DNA of 64,000 nt from Batillaria attramentaria. Taxonomy: Eukaryota; Mollusca; Gastropoda; Batillariidae. The notes beneath the pieces were generated by a model, which had not been told where the DNA came from, did not search any database, and saw only the letters and a list, made by a program, of their open reading frames with translations. Shown in pieces: positions 45,524 to 56,493 of this stretch. How positions within the stretch are numbered: the stretch's first letter is position 1; each line of letters opens with the position of its first letter. A program made the translations under genes and the position numbers. Where the stretch lies: the NCBI GenBank assembly GCA_018292915.2, contig JACVVK020000220.1, positions 107,501-171,500 of the forward strand, read 5' to 3'.

Positions 45524-47329
45524 TACCCTCGTTCCTAAACACAGTCACACCCAATCACTCACGCAACCACGCACCCCCTCCCACCTTTCCCCCTACCCTG
45601 GTTCTCATTCACGCATCAGTCATACCCTCACCCGCATACACCCCTCTCCAAGCACTCTTACTCTAACAATCTAAACTAAATTATACAACGGCGACTCTAG
45701 TCGCAGGGGAAAAAGAACAAACAAATGGACAAATATATATATATATATATATATATGTAACAACACAAACGACGGCCTTCCGATGTCAAAGCACAGTCCA
45801 CTGGTAACCAGCTGGTCTTACGTTCACGCCCGTACGTAACCGCCTCCTCTACCCACCTCGCGTACCCAGAGCCAACACCCCAACACACTCACGACCCGAA
45901 GCTGGAGCTCCAGTGAGGCGTCGACTGAGTGGAACCGTCTGAGTGAGCAAGAGGTCCGGTGCTGAGCTGTGGTCCAGTCCGTACGCCGGGGCAGCGCAAT
46001 TCGCAGAGTGAGGGAACAGCCCTGGTCCACTCGAGCTCAAGTAACGCTGACTTTGGGCAGCGCGGAGACCCTCAGAGCGTGAAGCCACCGAGACACGGTC
46101 CAGGAGCCGCGGACCGAGCAGCACGGAGACCCTCGGAGCATGGAGTCGCCCGCAAACAAAATGATACGGCCCTGGAGACAAGGACGACTGTATAAGTACA
46201 CGTAGAAGAACGGGTAGTGTGGGGGTTGGTACGTAGAACTAGGTACAAAGGTAGGTACGAGGGAGGCAAACGGGCTCAGAGCTGACTGTGAACAACACTC
46301 ACTACTGGAGAACATGACCACAGGAGAAAACGGTCATACCATAATTTATGGTAACAGGGGTATTCTATCAAATAAACAGGGACAAACTAAACCCAGAAAT
46401 AGAAGTACCCACCCGATAAATGGCAATAAACACAAAAAACGAATTCTTATATAACTTAAACTAGAACACTGAATCACAAACGCATTCACTCAGCACGAGA
46501 GCAGTCGCACATAGCAATGGGACCCTCCCCACCCGTGACCGAGGACACCCGTCTGAGCGAGAAGCGTTTACTCGAAAAATAACGTGACCCAGCGTCTACC
46601 AAAACAAGAATGTACTGCTAACGAAACAACAACAACAACAACAAACAAACAAAAAAAAACTAGAATATAACCAACACAACTTTATGTAACTTACGAGCCT
46701 ACACTGCGAGGGTAAAAGCCCCAGCCGAACTAAATGTATATATATTCATGTTAAAGTACATACCAAAACGACCGGTGCGTATTACGGAAGGCTTGGACAA
46801 TCACGAAAGACAACGGAGACGCCAGGAGAATCCTAGCCGCGGCGAAATACCATCACCGCACGACCCGCAACGAAACGGGACAAACGCAGTCAAGGCTAGG
46901 CTGCAAAAGTGGCTGACTAGTCCGACGTAGAGACGTCCAAGAAAAATTTCAGAGCAAGCTCCCGTAACAACACAAACATACAGTTAAATACCGAAAACGC
47001 AGAAGTGAACTCTGATTCAGTTCTACGGCTCACGCGTTCACCGAGCGCACGGGAAAAAAAAAGGGGATAACGCGGATCCACACCAAACACGCATGAACGA
47101 ACCCCCCTTCCCCACTCTTTAACTACACTGAAAACGAAGATACACACACACATTCACCCCTCACTTTCCACACACTGGACGTGCACGCACTCCTACTGCA
47201 GCAACCCACGTGCTAAACGTCATACAAAAAGGGGGAGAACGGTAGAAACGGGATAAACTAGAGTTCAGGAGTTGGAATTCTGAAACAACCCCACACTCTA
47301 AACATATCCACCCCCCAACCTCCGTGACA
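45524..47329 (-). mobile_element. Gypsy-2 left LTR, second fragment
   Basis: It matches 59,209-61,990, except that the right copy contains a LINE fragment. It ends CCTCCGTGACA, the 5' start TGTCACGG on the minus strand. It contains an AT microsatellite near 45,728-45,755. Short open frames here are not supported. Confidence 0.85.
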
Positions 47330-47347
47330 CCCCCCGGTCGAAGAGGG
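47330..47347 (-). other. Gypsy-2 polypurine tract
   Basis: On the minus strand CTTCGACCGGGGGG abuts the LTR start TGTCACGG. This fixes the LTR boundary and orientation. Confidence 0.7.
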
Positions 47348-47389
47348 CGAATCCTCTGAGGTTCGACCCCAGAATTTCAACGATGAACT

Positions 47390-48187
47390 CTAGACGGGAG
47401 TTTCCTCTGGGAAAGTAATGCGGCTCAGGTAATCCGCCTCTACGTTGCTGCTTCCCTTGATGTAGCGAAACGTGAAGGGGAAGCTTTGTAGTTCAGCTGC
47501 CCAACCCATCAGTCGCCGACTCACAGGGCGGATACGGCCCAGATACTGGAGCGGGTGGTGATCTGCCTCCAACACAAAGTCTCGGCCATACAGATAGGGG
47601 TAGAAGCGGCGTATAGCCCATACAACGGCCAGACACTCCAGTTCGATCGTGTGATAACTGACCTCGGCAGAGGACAGCTTCTTGCTTGCAAAGGCCACCG
47701 GGAGCAACCCCTGCCCCTGGTCTTGCATCAACGCTGCTCCGAGTCCCGTCCCCGAGGCATCCGTGCGGAGGACGTACGGGAAACGGTTGTCAGGGAGTTG
47801 GAGGAAAGCTCCTGACTCCAGTGCCTTTCTGATGGCGTCGAACGCTTGCTGACAAGTTTCATCCCAATCGACTCTTTCAGGCTGATTCTTTTTGGTGCGG
47901 TCAGTCAAGGGCAGTGCTAGCTCTGCGTACCGTGGAACGAACTTACGGTAGAAACCCGCCAAACCCAGAAAGGACCTCAGCTCCTTCTTGGTCCTTGGTG
48001 CCGCTGCGGCTCCAATTTTGTCCAGCTTGTCTTGCTCAGGTCGCACCCTGCCTTCACTCAACACGTGACCGAGGAAAGCTATCTCAAGTTCTCCCAGCTG
48101 GCATTTGGTAGGCCTAGCCGCCATCTGGACCTCTCGGAGCATCCGAAGGATCTTCCGGAGTACCTCAACATGGCGCTCCCATATCTC
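47390..48187 (-). pseudogene. Gypsy-2 Pol fragment: end of reverse transcriptase and RNase H
   Basis: The fragment starts inside the RT palm/thumb (WERHVEVLRKIL, TKCQLGELEIAFLGHVLS and FLGLAGFYRKFVPRYAELAL). It continues through the RNase H domain: LRTDASGTGLGAAL, HTIELECLAVVWAI, LEADHHPLQYL and VEADYLSRI. The stop follows 17 residues later. The RT catalytic block and everything upstream are missing: the sequence breaks at about 48,187/48,190 into R copy 2. RNase H is followed directly by the polypurine tract and LTR, with no integrase, so this element also appears to have had integrase upstream of RT. Confidence 0.88.
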
Positions 48188-48776
48188 GAAAGTTATATTT
48201 ATGACACTTAAGCAGCTGGAGTAGTGTGTAAAAAAAAAATCTGTCAAAAGTTTTATTTGGCAATTATACGGTTGGAGTGGTATGTAAGAATCTGTGAAGA
48301 ATTTATTATGACAATTATGTAACTAAGGAGTTTTATAAAAATATTTTCTAGAAATTGGTAATCGATTTATTTATATGTTGTATATGAACATGCGTGTTTC
48401 TTTTTCATGAATAAAAGTTTGCTTCACTTTTTGTTTTCACTTTTGTTTCTCGTTTGTTTTCACTATTGAGGGGTTAGCATCCCAGAAAATGTGTCTAAAA
48501 CCAGTTTGTACCCAAAATGCGTTTTGGGAATTTGATGTGCTAATTGGGTATATGCAGCGCTACCAAGCGTGATACACAGGGTACGCGTGTCAGATAAGAC
48601 ATTACTCTCCACGAAGAACCGCCACATGATATTCTTCTACCACCAACATGAGTAGTTTCAGAGGCATAATTATATGGGATGGGCTCCCGCAAAGGAGGGC
48701 AAAGGGTGAATTTTGGCATATGGAGTTATTTGCATCTCTGAACAATGCAGAAAACTAGAAAGGCAAAAGCCTCCAT

Positions 48777-49808
48777 GGCTCCCTTGTGACAGGGGTCAAG
48801 GTCATTCAAAAGAGTATGTTTGTAAAAATCTTATCACTATCATCAAGCCAAGTAAGTTGTCTCTGGTGTTCTTAGTTCCTGGCAATATTACACTTTTTTC
48901 CCCCAAAATTGACTATATGGCCTTGACCTTGGGTCAAGGTCATTCAAATAAGATATCAATGTCTATCATTACACCAAGTTGGATGACTCTAGTATTTGTA
49001 GTTTCTCCAAAAACAGTAGTATTGAAATTCACAACAGACAACTTTAATGACCTTGACCTTGAGTCAAGGTCATTTAAAGTGGTATGGATATATAGGTCTT
49101 ATCCACGTCTATTAGCATGCCAAGTTTGGCGCCTCTGCTGTTTGTTATTTCTGAGAAAATCCCAATGTTACGGTTTCACAGAAATAGCTTGTACGGCCTT
49201 GACCTTGACACAAGGCTATTGAATACATGTATATCTGTAAATTTCTTATCAATGTCTATCACCATGTAAAGTTTAAAACCTCTGGTTTATGTAGATTCCA
49301 AGAAAATGCCCATGCAAAATTTTAAAACAGACAGCTTTAGTGACCTTGACCTTTAGTCAAGGTCATTCAAAATGATATATTTTGAAAGGTCTTACGGCTG
49401 CCTATAGGCATGCCAAGTTTGGTGCCTGTGCTGTTTGTAAATTCTGAGAAAATGCCAATGTTAAGGTTTTCTACGGAAATGCGGAAAATAGCTTGTCTGG
49501 CCTTGACCTTGACACAAGGCCATTAAATACATGTAAATCTGTAAAGTTCTTATCAATGTCTATCATCATGCAAAGTTGAAAACCTCTGGTATTTGTAGAC
49601 TCCAAGAAAATGCCAATGTAAAATTTTCAAACAGACAGCTTTAGTGACCTTGACCTTGAGTCAAGGTCATTCAAAATGATCTAATTTGAAAGGTCTTATG
49701 GCTGTCTATCGGCATGCCAAGTTTGGTGACTCTGCTGTTTGTAGATTCTTAGAAAATGCCAATGTTAAGGTTTACTGCGGACACACAGACAGACAGACAG
49801 ACAGACAG

Positions 49809-49859
<51 letters not shown>

Positions 49860-49907
49860 GACGACGGAGGGTTATAACATAGACTCCCATTGTTACACAA
49901 GGGAGCC
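48777..49907. mobile_element. 1.1-kb inverted-repeat element with internal tandem units and TCAAGGTCA sites
   Basis: The ends are inverted: GGCTCCCTTGTGACA at left, TGTTACACAAGGGAGCC at right. R copy 1 lacks the element (near 10,427). The interior consists of about five to seven diverged units of roughly 150 bp. Each begins with a motif of the form TGACCTTGACCTTGAGTCAAGGTCA or a decayed version, at about 48,796, 48,923, 49,050, 49,196, 49,341, 49,500 and 49,646. Alternate units share AGAAAATGCCAATGTT. A (CA)n tract with ACAG repeats lies at 49,782-49,862. Non-coding. Confidence 0.7.
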
Positions 49908-50492
49908 AACAAGCTTTCTTTTGGTATGAAAATCATTTCTGTAGCATGGTGTAGGCCTGAGATATGTTTGTTAAAAAAAAACAACAAAAAAAAAACTTGC
50001 TGCTGAAAAGCGTCCATTTGGAGAAAACGGAAGGTTAAGTGTATCAAGGGAATCACGCCGAAACAGTGTGGGTGAATTATAAGCTCGGTTTTAACATGTA
50101 TAGAGGGACAAAAAAAAAAAAAACAATCTTTGAACCGATCAATCGAACGAGACAGATCGCGAAGTGGTAAGTCGTAGAATATCTGGCTACATGCCAGGGG
50201 GACAAGGACATGTCGTGTGTTTGCTAAGCTACAGCTCAGTCTGTTCTCTCTTTTTATTTATGAGTTACATTCACTCTTGCAACTTTCACAAAAAGTTGAT
50301 TTTTGTTGCTTACGGACCCCAAAATGAAAATAATAAAAAAAAATCTCTGTCGCTGAATATGACACCACAATCACCTGTCTCTTTATCTTTTAAACCTTCC
50401 GAAATAACTTAGCAGTTCTCTAGCTGCCCTTCCTCTCACCCCTCGTCAGATTTCTATGGTTGGCCCTTTCATCTGTATTCAGGGGCGCCGGA

Positions 50493-50985
50493 ACCGGGGG
50501 AGGGGGGGGGGCAGCTGCCCCCCCCCTGTACCCAAGCGGGGGGGGGGGGGGGGGCCAAGAGTATCTTTTTGCCCCCCCCCCCCCCCCCCTTGGAAAATTA
50601 GGTGACTATGGCAATTTGGCAAGAGGGGGGGGGGGGGCAAAGCCATGGTCTTGCTCCCCTCCCTTCCCCTACCCCCCTCCCCCTACCCCTCTTCCTGCTC
50701 TCTCCCTCATCCCACCCAACAGAGACCCCCCCCCCCGCCACCGACCCCCCCCCATCCCCCCCCCCGCTTTTCACTTTCTTTGGGCAACGTCCTACCTTTC
50801 AGTGGCTCCCTGGTTCGTAAAGGTTTTTGTCTGCGCAGCATCTGAACGCCCCCAACTCCCACCCACCCATCCACCCCCCTCCCCCGCTGTTCACTTTCTT
50901 CGGACAACGTCCTTCGTTTCACTGGCTCACTGGTTCGGAAAGGTTTTTGTCTGTGCATCATCTGAACCCCCCCCCCCCCCCAGTT
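50493..50985. repeat. Alternating poly-G / poly-C tracts, R copy 2
   Basis: Counterpart of 11,029-11,510, with altered run lengths as expected for unstable homopolymers. Followed by an (ACTC)n tract at about 51,001-51,062. Confidence 0.85.
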
Positions 50986-51493
50986 ATAATTGCTGTTTAC
51001 TCGCTCACTCACTCACTCACTCACTCACTCACTCACGCCACTTACTCACTCACTCACTCACAAAATGAATGCAGTGCCCAGAAAACCAGTTGGTTAGTCA
51101 AGCAATGAACACTATTATCATCCAATTTAATAATTGGCGATATCAGACAGAATAGTAATGTACATTGTCGGATATCATGCACCAGGAAAATAATACAAAT
51201 GCTATGTAACGGATGCGTGACTTACGGTAAATCATGTGCCGGTAAGATTTCCGTATGACGGGTTGGTATGATTTCCGTATGCATCGTAACTATGAGCTGT
51301 GTGGCACACGTGCCTTATTTTCTACACGGGCCACGCATGTATCCCTTAGTGAAGGTTTTACACGGCCGGGACATTTGTGTATAATATGCTGACCTGTCCG
51401 TTTCCCTTGTTAAAGTCGATACAGGTAACCCGTTTTACACGTGATGCAGGTGTATCCTGTGCGGTACTCACCCTATTCGCCCTAACAGTATAA

Positions 51494-51580
51494 CAAGATG
51501 GCCACCAGCCCAATATGTTGTTTCCATTTCATCACCTGTTGTCGTCACGGTCGTTCTTTTGTAATGCCATGTATTCGGGA

Positions 51581-51644
<64 letters not shown>

Positions 51645-51989
51645 CACTCTCTCTCTCTCTCTGAATGGAAACAACTGACCGGGCTTGTCAGACCAATCTT
51701 GGTTTTGGAAGAGAGACGTCAAGTTGTTTTCTTTGAAATCTATGACGTTTTTCCTCATTGGGTTGACGCATAATACATTTGACGTAATAACTTTGACTCG
51801 GATACAATTCTTGCAATGAAAGCAGCCCCATGAAAATTGAAGTGTTGCTGCTGCGCAGTGTAAAGATCGAATTTATACCGGCTCAATGTGTTTAACAGAC
51901 AATTGTGCGCGGCGAACGTTTTTTCACTATGTGTTATGTCTGCTGCGCGCGCGCGCACACAGACACACACAGACATACGCGCGCGCGCA

Positions 51990-52022
<33 letters not shown>

Positions 52023-54612
52023 ACTTGCGCGAGCCGCGTTTGTGCATATGCTCCATTGAGACCTATGTGGTGTTCTCTCACTCTACTATGCTATTGAGTG
52101 AGAGTCAGTGGGAAAATCAAAGCTCACTACATCAATGAAACTCCCGCTTTCCCCGTCTACAAATAGAGAACTTTCGAAAAGTGACGACACACCCCCAAGA
52201 AATGCCAGCATCACGTCAATCAAACATGACGTCGGCAAACTGACGCTGATACAGTTTTGCGTCAGTGCGCGTGTGCCTTTTCTGCGATGTTTGTGAGGCG
52301 TGTGACTTGTGTAGAGGAAATGTGCTTTGAGTACAAATTTTCGAGTCAACTGACGATAACGGCTGCAGTGAATTTTTTTTTTTTTTTTTGTATATTTTTT
52401 ATGGCACCCCAGACACATTATCTATGTAGCGCCCCGGGTGTGGGGTCGTCGTGGTTGTCGGGAACGCTACAGATTTAGTTTAGTGAGCTACTCTGACATG
52501 TGTGTTAAGGATGACTGAAGTGCGAAAGAGTATTGCATCATACTGTCGGGCCTACGTGCCACACACATCTACGCACACAGTCACTTATCAAACTTACACT
52601 ATCTCTCGAAAGAAACAACTGACAAGAAAGTAAAAATCAGAGTGTTCACTTATTCCAATAAAAGTTACATGCGGATCATATGAATCGTTAGATGTAATAA
52701 GGCAACACAGATTCGGCTCAAAATATATGAGCGTGGTGATTAATATTTGTTGGGCAACAAACTAGAGACTACTAAACACTACTCTACATAAATAATAACA
52801 AAAGAATGCGGGAAGAAACTAAGCTGCAAAATGTGGGACGGGACAGTACAACTGAAAGTAGCGGGGAGTGGACAATTCCGTGAATGATGTAAACCGAGAG
52901 CGCGGTCACTCTGTGAATGGAATTCCTTACTCTGTGTAGTGACTGTCGGCACTGAATGAACAGACAATACACACTCGGCCGCGTGTGTGCTGCGTGTTAC
53001 ACAAGAAGCTGGGAAACCTCCCTCTCTGGCTGGGCATGAAACAAAGGAGCCTGACACTAGAGTATCTCTCACTAACTGAATGAACAACGTTCTATCTCTC
53101 TGTCAATTTAAACCAGGCGTACAAATTTACATAACCGTTAATTTACGTAACCGTGTTCTGATTAGTACTGTTAACTATCAGATCTCTTAGAGTACATCGA
53201 GCTACTTTACATAACCTGTTCTCCGGTTAAAAGGGAATAAAATGAGACACAGTCACCGTATGTCTGAAGACTAATTCCAAGTCCGAATTCAGTGGTTCCA
53301 AACACAATTCACAAATAATCCAATACAGAATCACAGTCTCTTCTCAGTGCACATAGTTCCTAACAGAAGAGGCTTCCAGTAACAGGTCCAACACTGGTCA
53401 CGAAATACTGACTCCAGAGACTGAGGGACTACGCCTGAACATAAGAAATGAGGAAGATTCGAGGCCGGGCTGGAGGGACGACACACAGTCTCTGGGACTC
53501 TCAGAAAGCGACTGAGGAAAACGCGGGAAACTCTCGCTATTATAAGGCTCTATCTTTAGTGCTTATACAAGAAATCACGTGCTCATCACGCGCTCACGTG
53601 GCCAGCGCACGTGAAAACTGACCCTTCACTGTGACTAGCTGGACCCAATTTAAAAGTGCGCGTGTACTAAGAATGGCGGCTGTACTGAACATAACCATAG
53701 CGAAGTGTCTTCGCTACATCTATATATAGTAGGAGCGATTTTGAGATCTAAAATGGGTTCACCAGCACTTTCAGGAGGTACGGCTTACGTCAAAAGTATA
53801 ATAGCGACAACCTCCTAAATTCACACTGTTGAGAGTTCGTATTCATGCTATCTATGTCGAAAAAATGGAGTGGTTTAGGTAAATATTACGCCTTCAAACG
53901 CCAGAAAGCCACTTTTTCTGAAAAGGGCAATAACTCGCAAATCATGTGTGCAATCGTTCCTGGATCGCGCCTTCTATTCAACAATCTTGATTCATTAAAA
54001 AACCCCAAATTTGAAATCGATCGGTTCAGTATTTACGGAGATACAGGCATCTGAACTGGGTTCACATGCAATGTCAACTCAGGTTCGGTTTACATGAAAA
54101 CTATAAGAGCGACCATTTTCTAGTAGTGACTCTGTTCAGAGTCCGTATTCAAGCTATCTACTGCCAAAAAATTGAGTGATTTAAATAAATATTACGCCTG
54201 TACACGAAAGACAACCAACTTGTCTCAAAAGGGCGATAACTCATAAATTACTTAAGCAATCGTCACACGCTTGGTTCCTCTAATGTAACATTTTGATATA
54301 TTTGGACACCCCAAATTTGAAGCCATTCGGTTGAGTATTTTCGAAAAAACGGGCCTGGACACAATTCACACACACACATCCGCACACACATCCGCACAGA
54401 CGGCACTCACTGAGGAGGAGAAGTGCGTTCGGAGCACCATACGCGTCAGCATCGGAGACGCACGCTTCTTACGTCATTGTCAGAGTTACACTTGCAAAAT
54501 CGTCTCTGCGGGAGATCGGCAGTGACGTGCGTTTGTACCACAGATGCTTGCCTATGAACGTGGAAATTTTACCCCGTCGTATGATGTAGTTTCTATTACT
54601 ATGGAAACAACA
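51494..54612 (-). mobile_element. X family repeat, copy X-C (inverted), containing LTR-4
   Basis: On the + strand it runs from CAAGATGGCCACCAGCCC to ATGGAAACAACA, flanked by TAA at 51,491-51,493 and 54,613-54,615. R copy 1 shows the empty site (CAGTATAAAAACC near 11,987). Without LTR-4 it is about 1.82 kb, like X-A. Its terminal hairpin is partly decayed (about 54,585-54,612). CA, GCAC and CT microsatellites lie at 51,585-52,020. Confidence 0.85.
52425..53718. mobile_element. LTR-4, solo LTR inside X-C
   Basis: It starts TGTAGCG and ends CGCTACA, perfect 7-bp inverted ends, flanked by TCTA at 52,421-52,424 and 53,719-53,722. Other X copies lack it (near 28,668 and 30,344). It is 1,294 bp with no protein-coding region. 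Confidence 0.8.
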
Positions 54613-54885
54613 TAAAAACCATCCTGATTCACTTGCTATTCGCATTTGGCCCGGTAGTACCGACACGCCCGTTCCAGAGACTGGCACATCTTTTCGTCCG
54701 TTGTCTTTATGGTCTACCGTTTTGTAACCCCTCGCATCTTGCATATGGAGGTAAATAGTTCATATCTGTTATTTCACGTATTATGTTTCAGGTCAGCTAT
54801 TTTCTCTTGTGTAGATATTACCAACGGTCAGGAAGTTAATATGAAACTTGACTATTGTGTCCGAAGTGTTATGTCGGCTAAGCAC

Positions 54886-56493
54886 AGGGTCGAACTTTAA
54901 TTAAGGACCACTTATACACAGTCTTATAAAACATAGAAAGCGATACCCGAAAACGCCAGAAACATCATAAATGTTTAATTTCATTATCAGTGAACAAGAT
55001 TTGGTCAATTTCTCAAAAGAAAAAATAAGAAAAAAATTCATTGTGCCTGATTAAAGACTCCCACCCCTGAAATTGAAATTCGCAAACAGATTGTTCCTTT
55101 ACAGTCCGAGTGTGTCCCCCTCGTGCTGCCACACAATCCACACAGCGCTGTCTCATGGTGTTGACAGTTCTTGCAATGAGGGCCTGGGGGAGGTTTGCCC
55201 ACTCCTGCTGCAGGTAGTGCAGCAGCTGTTGTCGATTGGCCGGCAGAGGGTGATTTTCTTGAACTCTTCTCCCAAGCTCGCCCCAAATTTTCTCAATAGG
55301 GTTCAAGTCCGGACTGTTTGCCGGCCATGGCATCCTGGTGATGCCAGCTTGTACCACAAAAGCGTTCACGGCTCGACAACGGTGTGGGGTGGCGTTATTG
55401 TCCATGAACACAGCCTGGGCCCCAATCTGCTGAAGCGCTGGGACAACCAAAGGCTGTAAAATCTCCTGCAGGTAGCGTTGGCCGTTCAAGTTGCCATCCA
55501 CATGGTACAGGGGAGTCTTGTAGTGGCTGCTGATCCCCCCCCCCCCCATACCATGACCGAGCCGCCGCCAAACGCCGTGACCTGGACGGCGTCATCTGCC
55601 AGCTGCTCTCCAGGACACCGCCACACCCGAATGCGTCCATCTCGTGGCCTCACCAGGAACCGGGACTCGTCACTGAACAGCACCAGCTGCCACTGTGCCC
55701 AGGGCCACCTTTGGTGAGCTGTACACCAGGCCAGGCGGCTTGCCCGGTGGGCCGCAGTCAGTTTGGGTTTCCTGACTGGGCGTCTTGCATGAAGGTTGCC
55801 AGCATGGAGGCGCCGCAGTGTGGTCATCTGGCACACTGCTGTGTTAGTGGCAGCTTGGAGCCGACGCCTGATGGTGTTGGAGATGATGGTCCTCCTCTGA
55901 AGAGCCTGTCTGCGGATGAACCGGGCCTCCCTTGCAGTGGTCTTCTTTGGCTGGCCTGGACGGGGTCTTTCTTTAACAGTTCCAGTGGCTTGAAAACGTT
56001 CTCTCAGCCGAATGATAATGGGACACCTGTAGTCTTCTGGCCACTCCTCGAACGCCAACTCGATCCTGCAGCCATGCAATCGCCCGGGTCCGGTTAAAAT
56101 CTGACAGCTTGCGTCTTGGAGGCATGTTGGTGTTGTGAGGAATTATGCACATTCGGCTGCTTTTATGGGCATTCCAGTGAGTGAAATGCTTAGCAATGCA
56201 TTGGTTCTTGCATGTGCATTTGGAATTTCAGTGCAAAGCCGTTCGAATCAGTGTTCACTGATGCTTACAAAACAGCCAATTTTGCCAAAAAATCAGCAAC
56301 TTTCAACCCCCCCCCCCTCTTCATGCCGCACGTGACAACAAGACAGCTTCAGCAAGCTTTGCAGGATACACTGTTAACCCCTTAACCCTTTCCCAGTCGA
56401 ATTCTTTGATAAAATGCACTGCTTGTATGTTTAGCGAATTTTTAAATACAGGGCCTGTTTGCCTGGGTGGTCCTTAATTAAAGTTCGACCCTG
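54886..56493 (-). mobile_element. Tc1/mariner transposon, 1.6 kb
   Basis: Perfect terminal inverted repeats of about 27 bp begin CAGGGTCGAACTTTAATTAA (left) and read as the reverse complement at 56,467-56,493. The right flank is TA and the left is CA, consistent with a mutated TA target. One transposase pseudogene lies inside on the minus strand. Confidence 0.88.
55013..56125 (-). pseudogene. Tc1-like transposase, two frameshifts and a changed catalytic residue
   Basis: It starts at ATG 56,125 with MPPRRKLSDFNRTRAIAWLQ, the N-terminal helix-turn-helix region. The frame shifts near 56,035-56,045, then runs through RRPRPGQ-like and ARFIRRQALQRRTI segments to the first catalytic block LFSDESRF. 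It shifts again at the C/G run near 55,538-55,546. The second block reads MDNNATPHR, where most Tc1 proteins have DDNATPHR; the position normally carrying the catalytic Asp is Asn. The last block SPDLNPIEKIWGEL keeps the Glu. The element is inactive. Confidence 0.88.

Noticed and set aside
45849..46181. Open frames in the Gypsy-2 LTR (also 59,382-59,852)
   Set aside because: They differ between the two LTR copies in length and end, and have no domain. LTR sequence explains them.
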